A stretch of DNA of 64,000 nt from Shewanella algicola (GCF_014648035.1 NZ_BMQI01000009.1:46724-110723); one strand, 5' to 3'. Shown: positions 1 to 9,875, counted from the stretch's first letter. Program-made: numbers and translations. Notes: generated by a model from the letters alone, not told the origin.

Positions 1-42
1 TTACCAATGGGTATTTAGAGATGGATAATGAAGTGAATAACA

Positions 43-834
43 TCAATTAAGCACAGGGAGGAACTTGTGCAGACGTTTATGGCGTGCATTATCATAACTC
101 ATTTCTGGTAATACATTGTATTTGTTGATAATACTTTGATATTCGCCATTGTCTTTAAGCAGAGCAATACCGTTAGCCAACATAACGGCATTTGCCTGAT
201 TTTGCTGATTAAATCCTACATATAAGGGCACTGGTTTGCCTATCGTACCTGCATAACGCAATTGTTGACTTAAGTTTAATTGACTCGCGGTGTACTCAAT
301 GACATTTTTGTTGTCGATGATCACCGAATGACGACTTTTTACTAGGCGAATGATGTTCATCGCTAAGGGGTCGCTGCCAGAGGCAAAGTAACTGTTGGTG
401 TGTGCGTTTAGCCAAGCATCAAGTTCTACACCATAATCGTAACCCGTCACGACCGCAGCCTGCTGGGTAAAATTAAGATCTGATATATAGCTAAACGATT
501 CTTGGCTGTCGACTAAGGTATAGAAATCATTAGTGTTATAGCCTAAAACAACATTCGCACTCACTAAATTATTATTGGCAATGGCGCTTGGGGGTAAAGC
601 TAACACGGCATTAATATTGTTTCTTTGTAGCTCAACTAAGGCGCGTTTATACGGAATCGTTATAAACTCAACTTTTTGGTTTTGGATTTCAAAAGCACGT
701 TGTGTTAATTCTACAATATAGCCTTTTTGATTTTCGCAAACATAGGGGCACCAAATATCTGATGCAATCCGAATCGGCGTTGCATGGGCGTGAATACTGG
801 CTAACAACAGTATAAATGATAGATATTTTATCAA
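43..834 (-). CDS. Periplasmic solute-binding protein, SBP_bac_3-like
   Basis: A 263-residue protein with a clear signal peptide: a hydrophobic core, then HAHA before TPIRIAS, so cleavage is near residue 18. The mature part begins IRIASDIWCPYVC, the usual opening of transporter substrate-binding domains of the amino-acid-binding family (SBP_bac_3). Such stand-alone Shewanella proteins are secreted to the periplasm and may serve as binding proteins or sensors. No ABC permease or ATPase lies next to it, so the ligand and partner are unknown. It is divergent from the oxidoreductase at 1029, with a 194-bp shared promoter region in which I see no clear operator. The family call is from overall shape and is moderately sure. 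Confidence 0.7.
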   Translation of the reverse strand: MIKYLSFILLLASIHAHATPIRIASDIWCPYVCENQKGYIVELTQRAFEIQNQKVEFITIPYKRALVELQRNNINAVLALPPSAIANNNLVSANVVLGYNTNDFYTLVDSQESFSYISDLNFTQQAAVVTGYDYGVELDAWLNAHTNSYFASGSDPLAMNIIRLVKSRHSVIIDNKNVIEYTASQLNLSQQLRYAGTIGKPVPLYVGFNQQNQANAVMLANGIALLKDNGEYQSIINKYNVLPEMSYDNARHKRLHKFLPVLN

Positions 835-1028
835 GCATTTTGCTCCATGGTTTAAGCGGTCGGGTATAGTAAAGGTTCAGCTAATATAGGCAACCTATTT
901 GGGTGTTTAAAGACGCTTATTGTTCGTTTTCTTGAAAATTGTGCTGATTTTGTAAACATACAATTGACCGAATAACAGCCTACTTATATCTGCTTACATT
1001 TTAATAACACTAAATTGAGACAACATTT

Positions 1029-2036
1029 ATGGCAACACATAACAGACAATTTACCCATGTGACTGTTGAGCAACCCGGCGAACCTAGCGTCATGACCATG
1101 ACGCAGTCAATACTCGAGTTACCGTCAGCAGGCCAGGTCACCATTAAAGTGTATGCAGCTGGTGTTAATGGCCCTGATATTAAACAGCGCGTTGGTGCTT
1201 ATCCGCCGCCAGCTGGGGCGAGCCCTATTATTGGTTTAGAAGTTGCTGGCGAAATTATTGCGGTGGCAGACGATGTGACGCAATGGCAAGTGGGCGACAA
1301 AGTGTGCGCATTAGTGCCAGGTGGCGGCTATGCCGAGTTAGTGAACACTTACGCGGCCCATTGCTTACCTATTCCGACGGGTTACAGTTATGTGCAAGCG
1401 GCAGGGCTACCTGAGACCTTTTTTACCGTGTGGGGTAACTTGTTTATTCGCGGTGGATTAAAAGCGGGTGAAACGGTATTGATCCATGGCGGTTCTGGCG
1501 GCATCGGTACTACTGCTATTCAGATGGCAAGCCGTTTAGGAGCAAAAGTGTTTGCTACCTCTGGCAATGCCGAAAAATGCCAATACTGTTTAGATCAAGG
1601 TGCCAGTATGGCGATTAATTACAACGAAGAGCCATTTGTGGAGCCTATTTTAGCTGCTACCCAGGGCGTTGGCGTGAATGTGATTATGGATATCGCTGGT
1701 GGCGACTTTATTAATGAAAACCTCAAAGCGATAGCCACCGACGGACGCATGGTGTCAGTGGCAATGCAGCGCGGCCCACAAGCAACTATCGATATTTTCC
1801 GTATTATGGCAAAACGCGTGGTGTGGACAGGTTCAACGCTGCGCCCACAAAGTATCGCCAATAAAGCACAAATTGCGCAAGGCTTAGCAGAGCATGTATG
1901 GCCGTTATTAAGCAGTGGTGATATGTCGATTCCAATCGACAGTGTTTTTCCTTTTTCACAGGTTGTACAAGCGCACCAATTAATGGAGTCTGGCAAACAT
2001 AAAGGCAAAATTGTGTTGGATTTAGGTGTTCAGTAA
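1029..2036 (+). CDS. Zinc-independent NAD(P)H:quinone oxidoreductase (MDR, QOR/PIG3-like)
   Basis: A 335-residue medium-chain dehydrogenase/reductase. An N-terminal GroES-like fold (residues about 25-135, with AAGVNGPDIKQRVG and VGDKVCAL) is followed by a Rossmann fold whose nucleotide-binding loop GGSGGIGTTAIQMA lies near residues 153-166. The cysteine and glutamate zinc ligands of alcohol dehydrogenases are absent, which places it with quinone oxidoreductases of the PIG3/TP53I3 type. These cytoplasmic enzymes reduce quinones or alkenals with NADPH. Length fits the family. The ATG follows an AT-rich leader with a weak ribosome-binding site. It appears monocistronic, and the physiological substrate cannot be read from the sequence. 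Confidence 0.88.
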   Translation: MATHNRQFTHVTVEQPGEPSVMTMTQSILELPSAGQVTIKVYAAGVNGPDIKQRVGAYPPPAGASPIIGLEVAGEIIAVADDVTQWQVGDKVCALVPGGGYAELVNTYAAHCLPIPTGYSYVQAAGLPETFFTVWGNLFIRGGLKAGETVLIHGGSGGIGTTAIQMASRLGAKVFATSGNAEKCQYCLDQGASMAINYNEEPFVEPILAATQGVGVNVIMDIAGGDFINENLKAIATDGRMVSVAMQRGPQATIDIFRIMAKRVVWTGSTLRPQSIANKAQIAQGLAEHVWPLLSSGDMSIPIDSVFPFSQVVQAHQLMESGKHKGKIVLDLGVQ

Positions 2037-2115
2037 AGATGTTTCAACAACAGGGTGATGTTGATAATATTTTTTAGACAAAAAACTTGAAGGCTGATTT
2101 ATTTAGGCTATTGTC

Positions 2116-2182
2116 CAGTTATCAAGGTTCAGTTATCAAGGTCCAGTTATCGAGGTTCAGTTATCGAGGTTCAGTTATCGAG
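2116..2182. repeat. 14-bp tandem repeat, about 4.8 copies
   Basis: Unit CAGTTATCRAGGTT. Copies start at 2116, 2130, 2144, 2158 and 2172; the last is cut to 11 bp. The first two copies have A and the last three G at the variable purine, and copy 2 ends in C, so the array is slightly diverged. It lies in the spacer between the oxidoreductase and the acidic-tail protein. Confidence 0.9.
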
Positions 2183-2446
2183 ATGATTGACTTGGTCGAT
2201 TTATCGGGCTAATAGCCATACTTTTAGCAAGGGTACTGGCCTTGATATGAAGAAATTTTTCTAAGATTGTTGTTTTTATGCGATTACGCGAAAAATTCAT
2301 CGTTTTAGGCATTGATTCTCAGAAATATTCTGTTTAAATACCCACGTAAATACAGAACAGATAATCGTGGTGCAGATTGGGTGTTTTATTACCCAGTATA
2401 CTGCATCATTTTTAGAATATGTGTTGATTTAAGGGCGTTAGCATAT

Positions 2447-2884
2447 ATGTATAACACAGCAAAAAAACTTTGGGTTGGTGAGTTAAGAACGTCGAAAGGC
2501 AATACTATCGTCGTTTATGATGGCCAATTACCACAAGCGTCTCCAGGGCGCGTCTACATGTTCCACACTGTGCGAAATACCATAGTTGAATTTGTAGAAG
2601 ACATCGTTAAAGTTAATTTACACGACTTAGATGACGAACAAACAAAAGCCGCAATGGCTGAGTTTGGAGATGCTTGGAAAGCTGCTCGCGCTGAGTTTAT
2701 GTCAAAGCATCAATCACGGATAGATTTGTCAAAAGTGCCAGATACGGCACCACCTCGCAAAGCCAAACCAGTGGCTGAGCCTGATGAAGTTGCAGATTCA
2801 GATGATGATATACCAGATTTTGATGATTCTGATGACGACGATGACGATAATTTCGACGAAATGGGTGATAACCTAGACGATTAA
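2447..2884 (+). CDS. Hypothetical protein with polyacidic C-terminal tail
   Basis: I do not recognise the family. The open frame extends upstream to a TTG at 2312, but the ATG at 2447 (MYNTAKKLWVG) is preferred because the upstream residues look like translated non-coding DNA. The resulting 145-residue protein has a small folded part (residues 1-90, beta-like WVGELRTSKGNTIVVYDG then a helical segment), a short basic linker (PPRKAKPV) and a C-terminal tail from about residue 112 made almost wholly of Asp and Glu. It is probably cytoplasmic. Acidic tails of this kind can mimic DNA or bind basic partners, but no function is claimed. A strong terminator follows. Confidence 0.65.
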   Translation: MYNTAKKLWVGELRTSKGNTIVVYDGQLPQASPGRVYMFHTVRNTIVEFVEDIVKVNLHDLDDEQTKAAMAEFGDAWKAARAEFMSKHQSRIDLSKVPDTAPPRKAKPVAEPDEVADSDDDIPDFDDSDDDDDDNFDEMGDNLDD

Positions 2885-2940
2885 TCTTGTAAGTAAGCTA
2901 TTGATAATATATTACTTAACTATGGTTTATTGGGTTATCA

Positions 2941-2981
2941 AAACGGCATAAAGAATGACGATTCTTTATGCCGTTTTTTTG
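2941..2981. terminator. Rho-independent terminator, bidirectional
   Basis: A 16-bp perfect stem (AAACGGCATAAAGAAT / ATTCTTTATGCCGTTT) with a 4-nt loop and T run lies between the convergent acidic-tail gene and the membrane-protein gene ending at 2997. The A-rich left flank lets it serve both strands. Confidence 0.9.
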
Positions 2982-2996
2982 TTCAGTGTTGTTGGG

Positions 2997-3410
2997 TTAT
3001 TCTTTATCGAAACTGTCGACAATAATTGCACCCATCGATGCAGGCATCGCAATTAAAATAATGCGCTTTAAGGCTAAAATAGGGTCGGTTAACAACGGCA
3101 GTTTATTTAATGCCAATAACACTATGCCTACCACTAATAACGTCAACAAATACGCTGCCACCACCCGCAATAAAAACGCCCCTCGACGATTAACAATATT
3201 GGCCTGAAACACGCTTTGATAAGCAAATAAAGTAATAAACGCCAACGACAACAATACCACCAGAACCAAATTGAGTGTCGGTAAACTGGCCGACAAGCGC
3301 CACGCTTCTTCAGAAAACGCAATCGGCACCGACAGGGCAAAAGCCCCGACGGCGATTTGGCCGATATCTTCGGCGTTAAATGTGGGTTTGGGGTGCAAAT
3401 TATTCAACAT
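2997..3410 (-). CDS. Small integral membrane protein, DUF2391-like
   Basis: A 137-residue protein with four predicted membrane segments (about residues 18-36, 44-66, 80-103 and 112-130). It resembles the DUF2391/TIGR02587 group of putative integral membrane proteins ([11 protein letters not shown] near the start), a low-certainty match made from memory. Its start overlaps the end of galM by 11 bp, so it is the third gene of the galK-galM transcription unit. No function in galactose metabolism is implied beyond co-transcription. Function unknown. Confidence 0.6.
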   Translation of the reverse strand: MLNNLHPKPTFNAEDIGQIAVGAFALSVPIAFSEEAWRLSASLPTLNLVLVVLLSLAFITLFAYQSVFQANIVNRRGAFLLRVVAAYLLTLLVVGIVLLALNKLPLLTDPILALKRIILIAMPASMGAIIVDSFDKE

Positions 3411-4440
3411 CGAACTGATAACGAGTCATGTGATGGTACAGCTTGTCTGGTGTTATCCATACTTCGCTTGCGCCAGGCAGACTCGGTTGATTTGGTGAGT
3501 CTGGCAGCATTTGCGGTTCAATACACACCGCTTGATGGTCTACAAGTACTCGCTGCTTTTTCGCGACAGTGCCTTGTAAAAAGTTCGCCCCATATACCTG
3601 CACGCCAGGTTGATTGGTGTAAACCGTCATATTACGGCCGCTATTGGGGCTGGCTAAACAGCCAAAGCGTTGTAAATCAGCTCCTGGGTTATCAAGTACA
3701 TAACAGTGATCAAAACCGTTAGTGGCTGCCAATGCGGCGCGCTGTGTTTGTACCGACATTGGTGTGGCTGTCGCCATATCAAGGTCGCTACCTTGAGTAG
3801 ATTCGATAGCGATAGGCACACCCACATCATTCATGGTGAGGTAGCGGGTCGCATCCACTTGTAGAGTATGCTCTGCATTAGTGTTGCTGCGGTTACCGTC
3901 TAAATTAAAGTAACTGTGCTGAGTTAAGCTTATTGGGCAGGTTTTGTCGGTGCTGGCGAGTATTTCAATGTACAAATTATTTCCGGCTAGGCGGTAATCT
4001 AATTGCACAGTGCAATTACCTGGGAACCCCATGTCACCATCAGGACTTTTAAGGGTTAAGCGCACACCATCACTTAGGGTGCCTAATTGCCATAATTTAC
4101 GGTTAAAACCTTCAACACCACCGTGTAAACAGTTGGTGGCTTGATTAACGCTAAGTGAATAGCGCTGGTCTTGGTATTGCATTGTGCCATTGGCAATACG
4201 ATTACTATAACGGCCAGCAACAGCGCCTAAATGCACTTGTTGGGTTAAATAATCTTCTGCGCTATCACAGCCTAAAACAATATTTTTACGCTCACCATTG
4301 CGATCGGGTGTCCATAATGACCGAATGATGCCGCCTAGACTTAATACTTCAAGTGCGATGATGCCATTATCTATCCTGACCCGCTCAATCTCGCCACCAC
4401 GAGGATCTTGCCAAGGTTCCAGCACACTAAAACGTACCAT
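3400..4440 (-). CDS. galM: Aldose 1-epimerase (mutarotase)
   Basis: A 346-residue protein of normal family length that interconverts alpha and beta anomers of galactose and glucose in the cytoplasm, supplying alpha-D-galactose to galactokinase. Family marks visible: the active-site NxLHGG stretch ([11 protein letters not shown], near 104), the catalytic histidine in [10 protein letters not shown] (near 178) and the catalytic glutamate in AVCIEPQ near 310. It lies 23 bp downstream of galK on the same strand, so the pair forms the start of a Leloir-pathway operon. galT and galE are not in the window. Confidence 0.95.
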   Translation of the reverse strand: MVRFSVLEPWQDPRGGEIERVRIDNGIIALEVLSLGGIIRSLWTPDRNGERKNIVLGCDSAEDYLTQQVHLGAVAGRYSNRIANGTMQYQDQRYSLSVNQATNCLHGGVEGFNRKLWQLGTLSDGVRLTLKSPDGDMGFPGNCTVQLDYRLAGNNLYIEILASTDKTCPISLTQHSYFNLDGNRSNTNAEHTLQVDATRYLTMNDVGVPIAIESTQGSDLDMATATPMSVQTQRAALAATNGFDHCYVLDNPGADLQRFGCLASPNSGRNMTVYTNQPGVQVYGANFLQGTVAKKQRVLVDHQAVCIEPQMLPDSPNQPSLPGASEVWITPDKLYHHMTRYQFDVE

Positions 4441-4463
4441 TTACGCCTCTCTAATTGTTATTT

Positions 4464-5606
4464 CTAGCTGATGCGTCCTGCACCGCCACTGGCTGAACAT
4501 AAGTGAATTGTTGCTTCTATGCCTGTTTTATCAAAAAACTGATTTTCGACTAAATTAATCACATCATCGCTTAAGTCATGGCTCACCAATGCAAGGACAC
4601 AGCCATCACTCATACGTACGCCACCTTGCTCACCTATCAAAGTTGAAATCATGGTGACCAAGGTGTCTATTTCTGGGCTAATAATGTCAAAGTCATCACG
4701 CATAGATGCTTGCGACTGTGCCATTAGCTGGCTAAAGCGAGCAATATTGTTTTGTTGCAATGCGCGAGCTGCATTACTGGTGCGTTGGTTTTCACTAATG
4801 ATGTGACGCGCTCGGCGAAACTGTTCATCATCCAATAGTGTTTTACTATGATTTAACTGACTTAAAGACAGGTCACGTAATGAATCAAGTCCGAGCAGCT
4901 GGGTAATGTTATTAGCTTGTTTTTTACGTTGCTCAAATTGTTGAGTAAATGCATGTCTGTCTTGTTTGGTATCAATAATAATCATACTCAGGTCTTCGGG
5001 CAGCAATACGGGTTCGCTTTCGAGCTCTAAGCAGTCAATTAATAAGGCGTGGTCGGGTTCAGCCATGGCACTGATCATTTGGTCCATCATGCCGCAATCT
5101 AAACACATAAATTGGCTTTCACCGCGCTGGGCAAGTTGTGCAATGGCTAATGGAGATAAATGTAACTGACTGGCGTAGCTAATGGCGGTACCAAAGGCGA
5201 TTTCTAACGCTGCCGATGACGATAAGCCGGCACCTAATGGTACGTCGCCGACGATGGCTAAATCGAGTCCATTAGCTTGTAAGCCAGATTGATTCATGGC
5301 CGCAGTAACGCATTTTAAATAATGGCTCCAATCATCGCCTGCAGCCACAGAGCCTTCTTCACCAAAAAACCATTGTTTTATTTGCCCAGGAAAGGCAGTG
5401 GTGACCGCGCGAAATAAGTTATCTTCGCGGTGCTTTACTGCAATAACGGTATGGAAATTAATTGCCGCAGGGAGCGCTAAACCTTCGTTATAATCGGTAT
5501 GTTCACCCATAATATTCACTCGGCCGGGAGCTTGATATAACTCATCAGGCTTGGTGCCGAATGTTTGAACAAATAATTTAGTGGCGCGTTGAGCAGGGTT
5601 AGACAT
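4464..5606 (-). CDS. galK: Galactokinase
   Basis: A 380-residue GHMP kinase that phosphorylates alpha-D-galactose at C1 with ATP, the entry step of the Leloir pathway. The galactokinase signature PGRVNIMGEHTDYNEG lies at about residues 27-42, the ATP-binding loop GDVPLGAGLSSSAALE near 121-136, the catalytic aspartate region CGMMDQM near 172, and the C-terminal GGAGRIS closes the fold. Length equals that of E. coli GalK. It is first in the galK-galM-membrane protein operon; the promoter lies in the 174 bp upstream, where I see no convincing GalR/GalS operator. Confidence 0.96.
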   Translation of the reverse strand: MSNPAQRATKLFVQTFGTKPDELYQAPGRVNIMGEHTDYNEGLALPAAINFHTVIAVKHREDNLFRAVTTAFPGQIKQWFFGEEGSVAAGDDWSHYLKCVTAAMNQSGLQANGLDLAIVGDVPLGAGLSSSAALEIAFGTAISYASQLHLSPLAIAQLAQRGESQFMCLDCGMMDQMISAMAEPDHALLIDCLELESEPVLLPEDLSMIIIDTKQDRHAFTQQFEQRKKQANNITQLLGLDSLRDLSLSQLNHSKTLLDDEQFRRARHIISENQRTSNAARALQQNNIARFSQLMAQSQASMRDDFDIISPEIDTLVTMISTLIGEQGGVRMSDGCVLALVSHDLSDDVINLVENQFFDKTGIEATIHLCSASGGAGRIS

Positions 5607-5738
5607 ACTTCAAAAAATCCAACTAAAGAGTGACAAGAAAAGACTAATTTACATTATTGAGTTATAGCATGACTTTACGGTACCTGTAACTGAGATTTTC
5701 TTATCGGAAGCAAAATTGAAAATACTGTGTCGTAAACA

Positions 5739-5766
5739 AAACGCCTACATTTATAGGTAGGCGTTT
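5739..5766 (-). terminator. Hairpin terminator of the antiporter gene
   Basis: A 10-bp perfect stem AAACGCCTAC / GTAGGCGTTT with an 8-nt loop. It lies 14 bp beyond the stop of the KefB-type antiporter on the minus strand, and minus-strand T residues follow the stem. Confidence 0.75.
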
Positions 5767-5780
5767 GGTATTAGTTCATT

Positions 5781-7451
5781 TTATGATGGCTGTTTTACGT
5801 GTTGCGTTTCAGTATCATCTTCATCAGCTTCGGCAGCACTAACAAAAGTAAACTCCGGTACTAATTCAGGTGGCGATTCGAGCAACTCATGGATTACATG
5901 GTCAACAAAACCTGCACCAGCGGCTTCGTACAAGTTATAAACCGTGTGTACGCCAGAGTCTCTTAATGACTCAGCGTCTTCAGCAAATTGTACAATTGCA
6001 CTGATTTTACCTTCATAATTGAGTTTATGGAGTTGCTGCACTGCAAACAAATTACCTACGTGATTTGGCATCGCTAAGAGCACTAATTCAAGGTTTGGTG
6101 CGCGTTCTAGTTTTTCCCAAAAATCGGTATCGCTAGCGTCACCTTGCACAACATTTCTGTCATTAGTGCGATGAAAATCCACCAGTTCTTGCTTGTGCTC
6201 AATCCCTAAAATTTCTCCGGTATATTTAGCGCGTAACTCATCGTAAGCACCAGAACCAATGCGGCCCATGCCTAAAATTAAAAAGCGAGGATTACCAATT
6301 TTAATCTGTCTGTCTTCAGGATGAAGCGGGTGACGCTCAAGCTTGGTAAGCTTTGATTGGTAGCGCTGATAAATCTTACTGACACTGTTGTTTAATGGCG
6401 CAGCAAATAAAAAGCTAATACTCAATGCAACAGCAATAATGATTAACCACTCTGGTGGTAACCAACCCTTATAAGCCGCAACTGCAGCCACAATAAGACC
6501 AAACTCACTGTAGTTACCCAGGTTAAACGAGGCTAACAATGAGGTACGCGAGCGCAGTTTAAAGCGAGTTAACAGGTAAACAAACATCACTATTTTAACG
6601 GGCACCAATACCACTAAAATGGCCGCTAAGCCAATATCGGCCAAAGTAGGCAAACCATTTAAACCAATGGTTAAGAAAAACGCGACTAAAAAGAGCTCTT
6701 TAAAGAAGTAGATCGACTTGGCTAACTCAGATGATTTAGCATGCCCTGCCAGTAAAATACCGATAATCAGCGCGCCTAAATCGGGTTTTAAACCGACAGC
6801 CTCAAATAACCATGCTCCCACAACTAATGCCATGACTAAGCCAAAGAGCACCAGCATTTCACCGTGGCCAACTCGGTCAAATAGTTTATAAATTAGCGGG
6901 CGAGCCAACGGTAGTAGTAATAATCCCAGAGCCCAAACCGATGGAATGTTACCTTTTGAAATAGTTAAAAATATCACCGCAAAGATATCTTGCATAATCA
7001 AGATACCAATCGCAACACGGCCGTAAAGTGACTGCATATCACCGCTGTCTTCAAGCACTTTTACCGCAAATACCGTGCTCGAAAAGCTCAGGGCAAATGA
7101 CACTAACATCAGCTGATTAATGCTAAATCCGTCGAGTTGTTCTATGCCTAAAAAGCCAAGTAATTTGAGTACAGGGACAAAAAAGATAATCGAACCAATT
7201 AAATGTAGGCTTGAACCTGCCCAAACTTCGGCTTTAAATAAACTTTTAATATCGAGTTTAAGACCAATAGAAAACAGCAGCAGCGTGACTCCTAAATCAG
7301 CCAACTGTTGCAAAATGGGTAAGCTAGAATCTTCAATGCCGAAAGTGAATAGTACGAATCCCGCGATAAGGTAACCAATGAGTGGTGGTAAGCCGACTCG
7401 ACTCACCAACATGCCGCACAATAAGGTGATGATAAGAATAGCGGGTTCCAT
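5781..7451 (-). CDS. CPA2 monovalent cation/proton antiporter with TrkA-N domain (KefB/YbaL type)
   Basis: A 556-residue inner-membrane protein. An N-terminal sodium/hydrogen exchanger region with about twelve membrane segments spans residues 1-370 and contains the family pattern LPPLIGYLIAGF and LGVTLLLFSIGLKLD. A soluble TrkA-N (RCK) Rossmann domain starts near residue 390 (RFLILGMGRIGSGAYDE) and should bind NAD(H) or a related ligand to gate transport. Length matches E. coli YbaL (558) and is shorter than KefB/KefC. It likely exchanges K+ or Na+ for protons. It is monocistronic with its own terminator; the exact ion cannot be read from sequence. Confidence 0.88.
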   Translation of the reverse strand: MEPAILIITLLCGMLVSRVGLPPLIGYLIAGFVLFTFGIEDSSLPILQQLADLGVTLLLFSIGLKLDIKSLFKAEVWAGSSLHLIGSIIFFVPVLKLLGFLGIEQLDGFSINQLMLVSFALSFSSTVFAVKVLEDSGDMQSLYGRVAIGILIMQDIFAVIFLTISKGNIPSVWALGLLLLPLARPLIYKLFDRVGHGEMLVLFGLVMALVVGAWLFEAVGLKPDLGALIIGILLAGHAKSSELAKSIYFFKELFLVAFFLTIGLNGLPTLADIGLAAILVVLVPVKIVMFVYLLTRFKLRSRTSLLASFNLGNYSEFGLIVAAVAAYKGWLPPEWLIIIAVALSISFLFAAPLNNSVSKIYQRYQSKLTKLERHPLHPEDRQIKIGNPRFLILGMGRIGSGAYDELRAKYTGEILGIEHKQELVDFHRTNDRNVVQGDASDTDFWEKLERAPNLELVLLAMPNHVGNLFAVQQLHKLNYEGKISAIVQFAEDAESLRDSGVHTVYNLYEAAGAGFVDHVIHELLESPPELVPEFTFVSAAEADEDDTETQHVKQPS

Positions 7452-7538
7452 AAAACTCCTTGAAAGAGGGGTATAAAACCATATTGTATAAGAAAAAGTT
7501 TAACTTTCGATGACTTTAATATTAGCAATTATAAAAAA

Positions 7539-7563
7539 AGCACCTTTAGTAACTAAAGGTGCT
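7539..7563 (-). terminator. Rho-independent terminator of the cutA-dsbD operon
   Basis: Stem AGCACCTTT / AAAGGTGCT with a 7-nt loop, followed on the minus strand by seven T. It lies 25 bp after the dsbD stop codon. Confidence 0.88.
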
Positions 7564-7587
7564 GATTTAAATAGAAAATATTTTACG

Positions 7588-9444
7588 TTATTTTAATAAC
7601 AGGTCTAAATGCGCCGCAAAGTCTTTTGGCCCCATAAACCCGGTTACGCGTAAGTCTTCACGTTGTTCACCGTCTTGATTAAACATCAATAGTGTCGGTA
7701 ATCCCAGCACCCCATAATGTTCAAGTAGCTCAATATCGATGTCGTCGCTAGCAGTAACATCGGCTTGCAGTAAAACCATCTGATCCAAACGCTTAGCGAC
7801 TTCTTTATCTTTAAAGGTGATCGCCTCAAACTCTTTACAGGCCACGCACCAGTCGGCGTATAAATCGAGCATCACTGTTTTACCGCTAATGCTGGCTTTA
7901 TCCAGTTCAACGTCTAAGTCAGCAAGTGATTTAATGCGCACAAAATGATTAGCTTCGCTGATGGTTTTGCCTTCAACGTTTGTTTGGCTCACGTTTGGTG
8001 CATTGTGACCAAAACCAGCTATCAGTGCCTGGAAACCGTATGAGAAGCTGGCTAATAAAGTCAGTAATAACAATACGCCACGGGTAGTTTGTTTCCAGCT
8101 AAACTCACTGAGTTTGTTTTGGTGCATCAAGTAACCTGTTAACGCAACACCCCAAACCGACCACATTAAATCAGACACCAAACCAGGCCAAATACGACCG
8201 ACCATTACAATTGATACTGAAATTAATAAGAAACCAAACACGGTTTTAATAATGTCCATCCAGGCACCGGCACGTGGCAGAATTTTACCGCCAGAAGTCC
8301 CAATAATCAGTAACGGTACACCCATCCCCATGCTTAATACATACAACGCTAAAAAGCCTTGAATTAAGTCGCCAGATTGCGCTACATAAATTAATGCGCC
8401 AGAGAGCGGTGCTGTAGTACAAGGGGACGCGACTAACCCTGAGATAACACCCATTAAGAACACGCCAATCAGGTTGCCACCTTTTTGGTTGTTCGACATG
8501 TCGTTCATCTTTTCTTGCCATTTTGATGGCAGCTTTAAATCATACATGCCAAACATTGATAAGCTCAGTAGCACAAACATCACCGCTAAGAAAATCAAAA
8601 TAGCTGGGTGTTGTAACGCCGCTTGAAACTTAAGTCCGGCAGAGGCAACAATTAAACCTAATAACGAATAGGTAATGGCCATACCCTGTACGTATGCCAT
8701 TGATAAAGTGAATGCTTTAGCGGTAGACAGCTTTTGCCCCTGGCCAACAATAATGCCCGACAAAATAGGGTACATAGGGAACACACATGGCGTTAACGCT
8801 AACCCAATGCCTAAACCAAAGAAAATCACTAAGGTCCATAAAAGGCTGTCGTTTTGCAACATTTGGCTTAAGTTGTCTTGTTGGGTTATAGGCGCTTTTG
8901 CCGTATCTGTGGCAGCTAATGATGGCGTTGCTTCTGGCGCGCCAATGACCTTTTTAGCAATAACCTTACCGTCGTTGGCTTCAACAGCGGCTAATTTGAC
9001 CTCATTTTTGGTTGGCGGATAACATAATGTGCCTTCAGCACAGCCCATAAACGTCACTTGAAATAGTGCATCTGCATCAGCTTGTTTTAGCCCCACAGGG
9101 ATTTCTACAAAGGTGTAATAGACTTCTTGGTCGCCAAAATACTCATCGTTATGGTTTTTACCACGAGGCAAGGCGATATCGCCAATCACGGCGCCGTCGG
9201 CAGAAAACTGTAACTTATCGCGATACAAATAATAACCGTCTGCAATCACAAAGCTGATTTTGAGTTGATTACCTTGTTGCTCATAATCAAACGCAAACGC
9301 CTCGTTAACTGGCATGAGCTTGGGCTCATCGCTTAAAAAACTAAACGTGTTACTAGAAGAGTTCGCACTGTGCGCGGCAGGTACCAGTAAAATTGATGAC
9401 ATCAATAACAATGATGTCAGGCATAAAGCGACTATTTTTTTCAT
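7588..9444 (-). CDS. dsbD: Thiol:disulfide interchange protein DsbD
   Basis: A 618-residue protein that carries electrons from cytoplasmic thioredoxin across the inner membrane to periplasmic DsbC, DsbG and cytochrome c maturation. A longer frame begins at 9468, but the ATG at 9444 (MKKIVALCLTS) is chosen: it overlaps the cutA stop as ATGA and starts a proper signal peptide. Modules: periplasmic alpha domain with a Cys pair in GCAEGTLCY (near 128-135), an eight-segment membrane beta domain with cysteines in LTPCVFPMYP and ASPCTTAPLSG, and a C-terminal thioredoxin-like gamma domain with DWCVACK near 530. All six functional cysteines are present. Confidence 0.96.
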   Translation of the reverse strand: MKKIVALCLTSLLLMSSILLVPAAHSANSSSNTFSFLSDEPKLMPVNEAFAFDYEQQGNQLKISFVIADGYYLYRDKLQFSADGAVIGDIALPRGKNHNDEYFGDQEVYYTFVEIPVGLKQADADALFQVTFMGCAEGTLCYPPTKNEVKLAAVEANDGKVIAKKVIGAPEATPSLAATDTAKAPITQQDNLSQMLQNDSLLWTLVIFFGLGIGLALTPCVFPMYPILSGIIVGQGQKLSTAKAFTLSMAYVQGMAITYSLLGLIVASAGLKFQAALQHPAILIFLAVMFVLLSLSMFGMYDLKLPSKWQEKMNDMSNNQKGGNLIGVFLMGVISGLVASPCTTAPLSGALIYVAQSGDLIQGFLALYVLSMGMGVPLLIIGTSGGKILPRAGAWMDIIKTVFGFLLISVSIVMVGRIWPGLVSDLMWSVWGVALTGYLMHQNKLSEFSWKQTTRGVLLLLTLLASFSYGFQALIAGFGHNAPNVSQTNVEGKTISEANHFVRIKSLADLDVELDKASISGKTVMLDLYADWCVACKEFEAITFKDKEVAKRLDQMVLLQADVTASDDIDIELLEHYGVLGLPTLLMFNQDGEQREDLRVTGFMGPKDFAAHLDLLLK

Positions 9445-9767
9445 GATTGTGAGTTGTCTTCTATCCATTGTAGATAAGGGCCAAAACCACCGATAATCGG
9501 AATGGCAATGAATTCAGGTACTTCATAAGGATGCAATTTGAGCACAAGTTGTTCAATGGCATCAAACTGAGTTGCCATGCATTTTATTTGCAATGGTACT
9601 TCTTGTGACTGACAAAGAGTATTTTCCCAACGGTAAACCGACTCAACTGTTTGGCCAATTTGCACGCAGGCAGCCAGTTGGTTTTCAACGAGTGCATTGG
9701 CAATCATTTTGGCCGTTTCTGCATCCGGGCACGTGGTTAACATCACGAGTTGTTTGGGTTTATACAT
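9441..9767 (-). CDS. cutA: Divalent-cation tolerance protein CutA
   Basis: A 108-residue protein of the CutA1 family, which forms small trimers resembling PII signal proteins. Family marks: the start VMLTTCPDAETAKMIANALVE, the core YRWENT, and the conserved end LHPYEVPEFIAIPI. It was named for copper tolerance in E. coli, but the molecular role remains unclear. Its stop overlaps the dsbD start by four bases (ATGA), the same cutA-dsbD order as in E. coli, so the two are translationally coupled. Upstream is the 245-bp region shared with divergent fxsA. Confidence 0.95.
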   Translation of the reverse strand: MYKPKQLVMLTTCPDAETAKMIANALVENQLAACVQIGQTVESVYRWENTLCQSQEVPLQIKCMATQFDAIEQLVLKLHPYEVPEFIAIPIIGGFGPYLQWIEDNSQS

Positions 9768-9875
9768 ATATAATCTTAAAGTTTACTTAAGTTAAAGGCG
9801 TTATACTAAAAGCGTCATCACATTACGCTTATTTAGCTGAATTTTCACTAAACTGAGATGATATTCGTGAGCTGT

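Noticed and set aside
3271..3722. Plus-strand frames over the DUF2391-like and galM genes
   Set aside because: No family features and fully overlapped by well-supported minus-strand genes.
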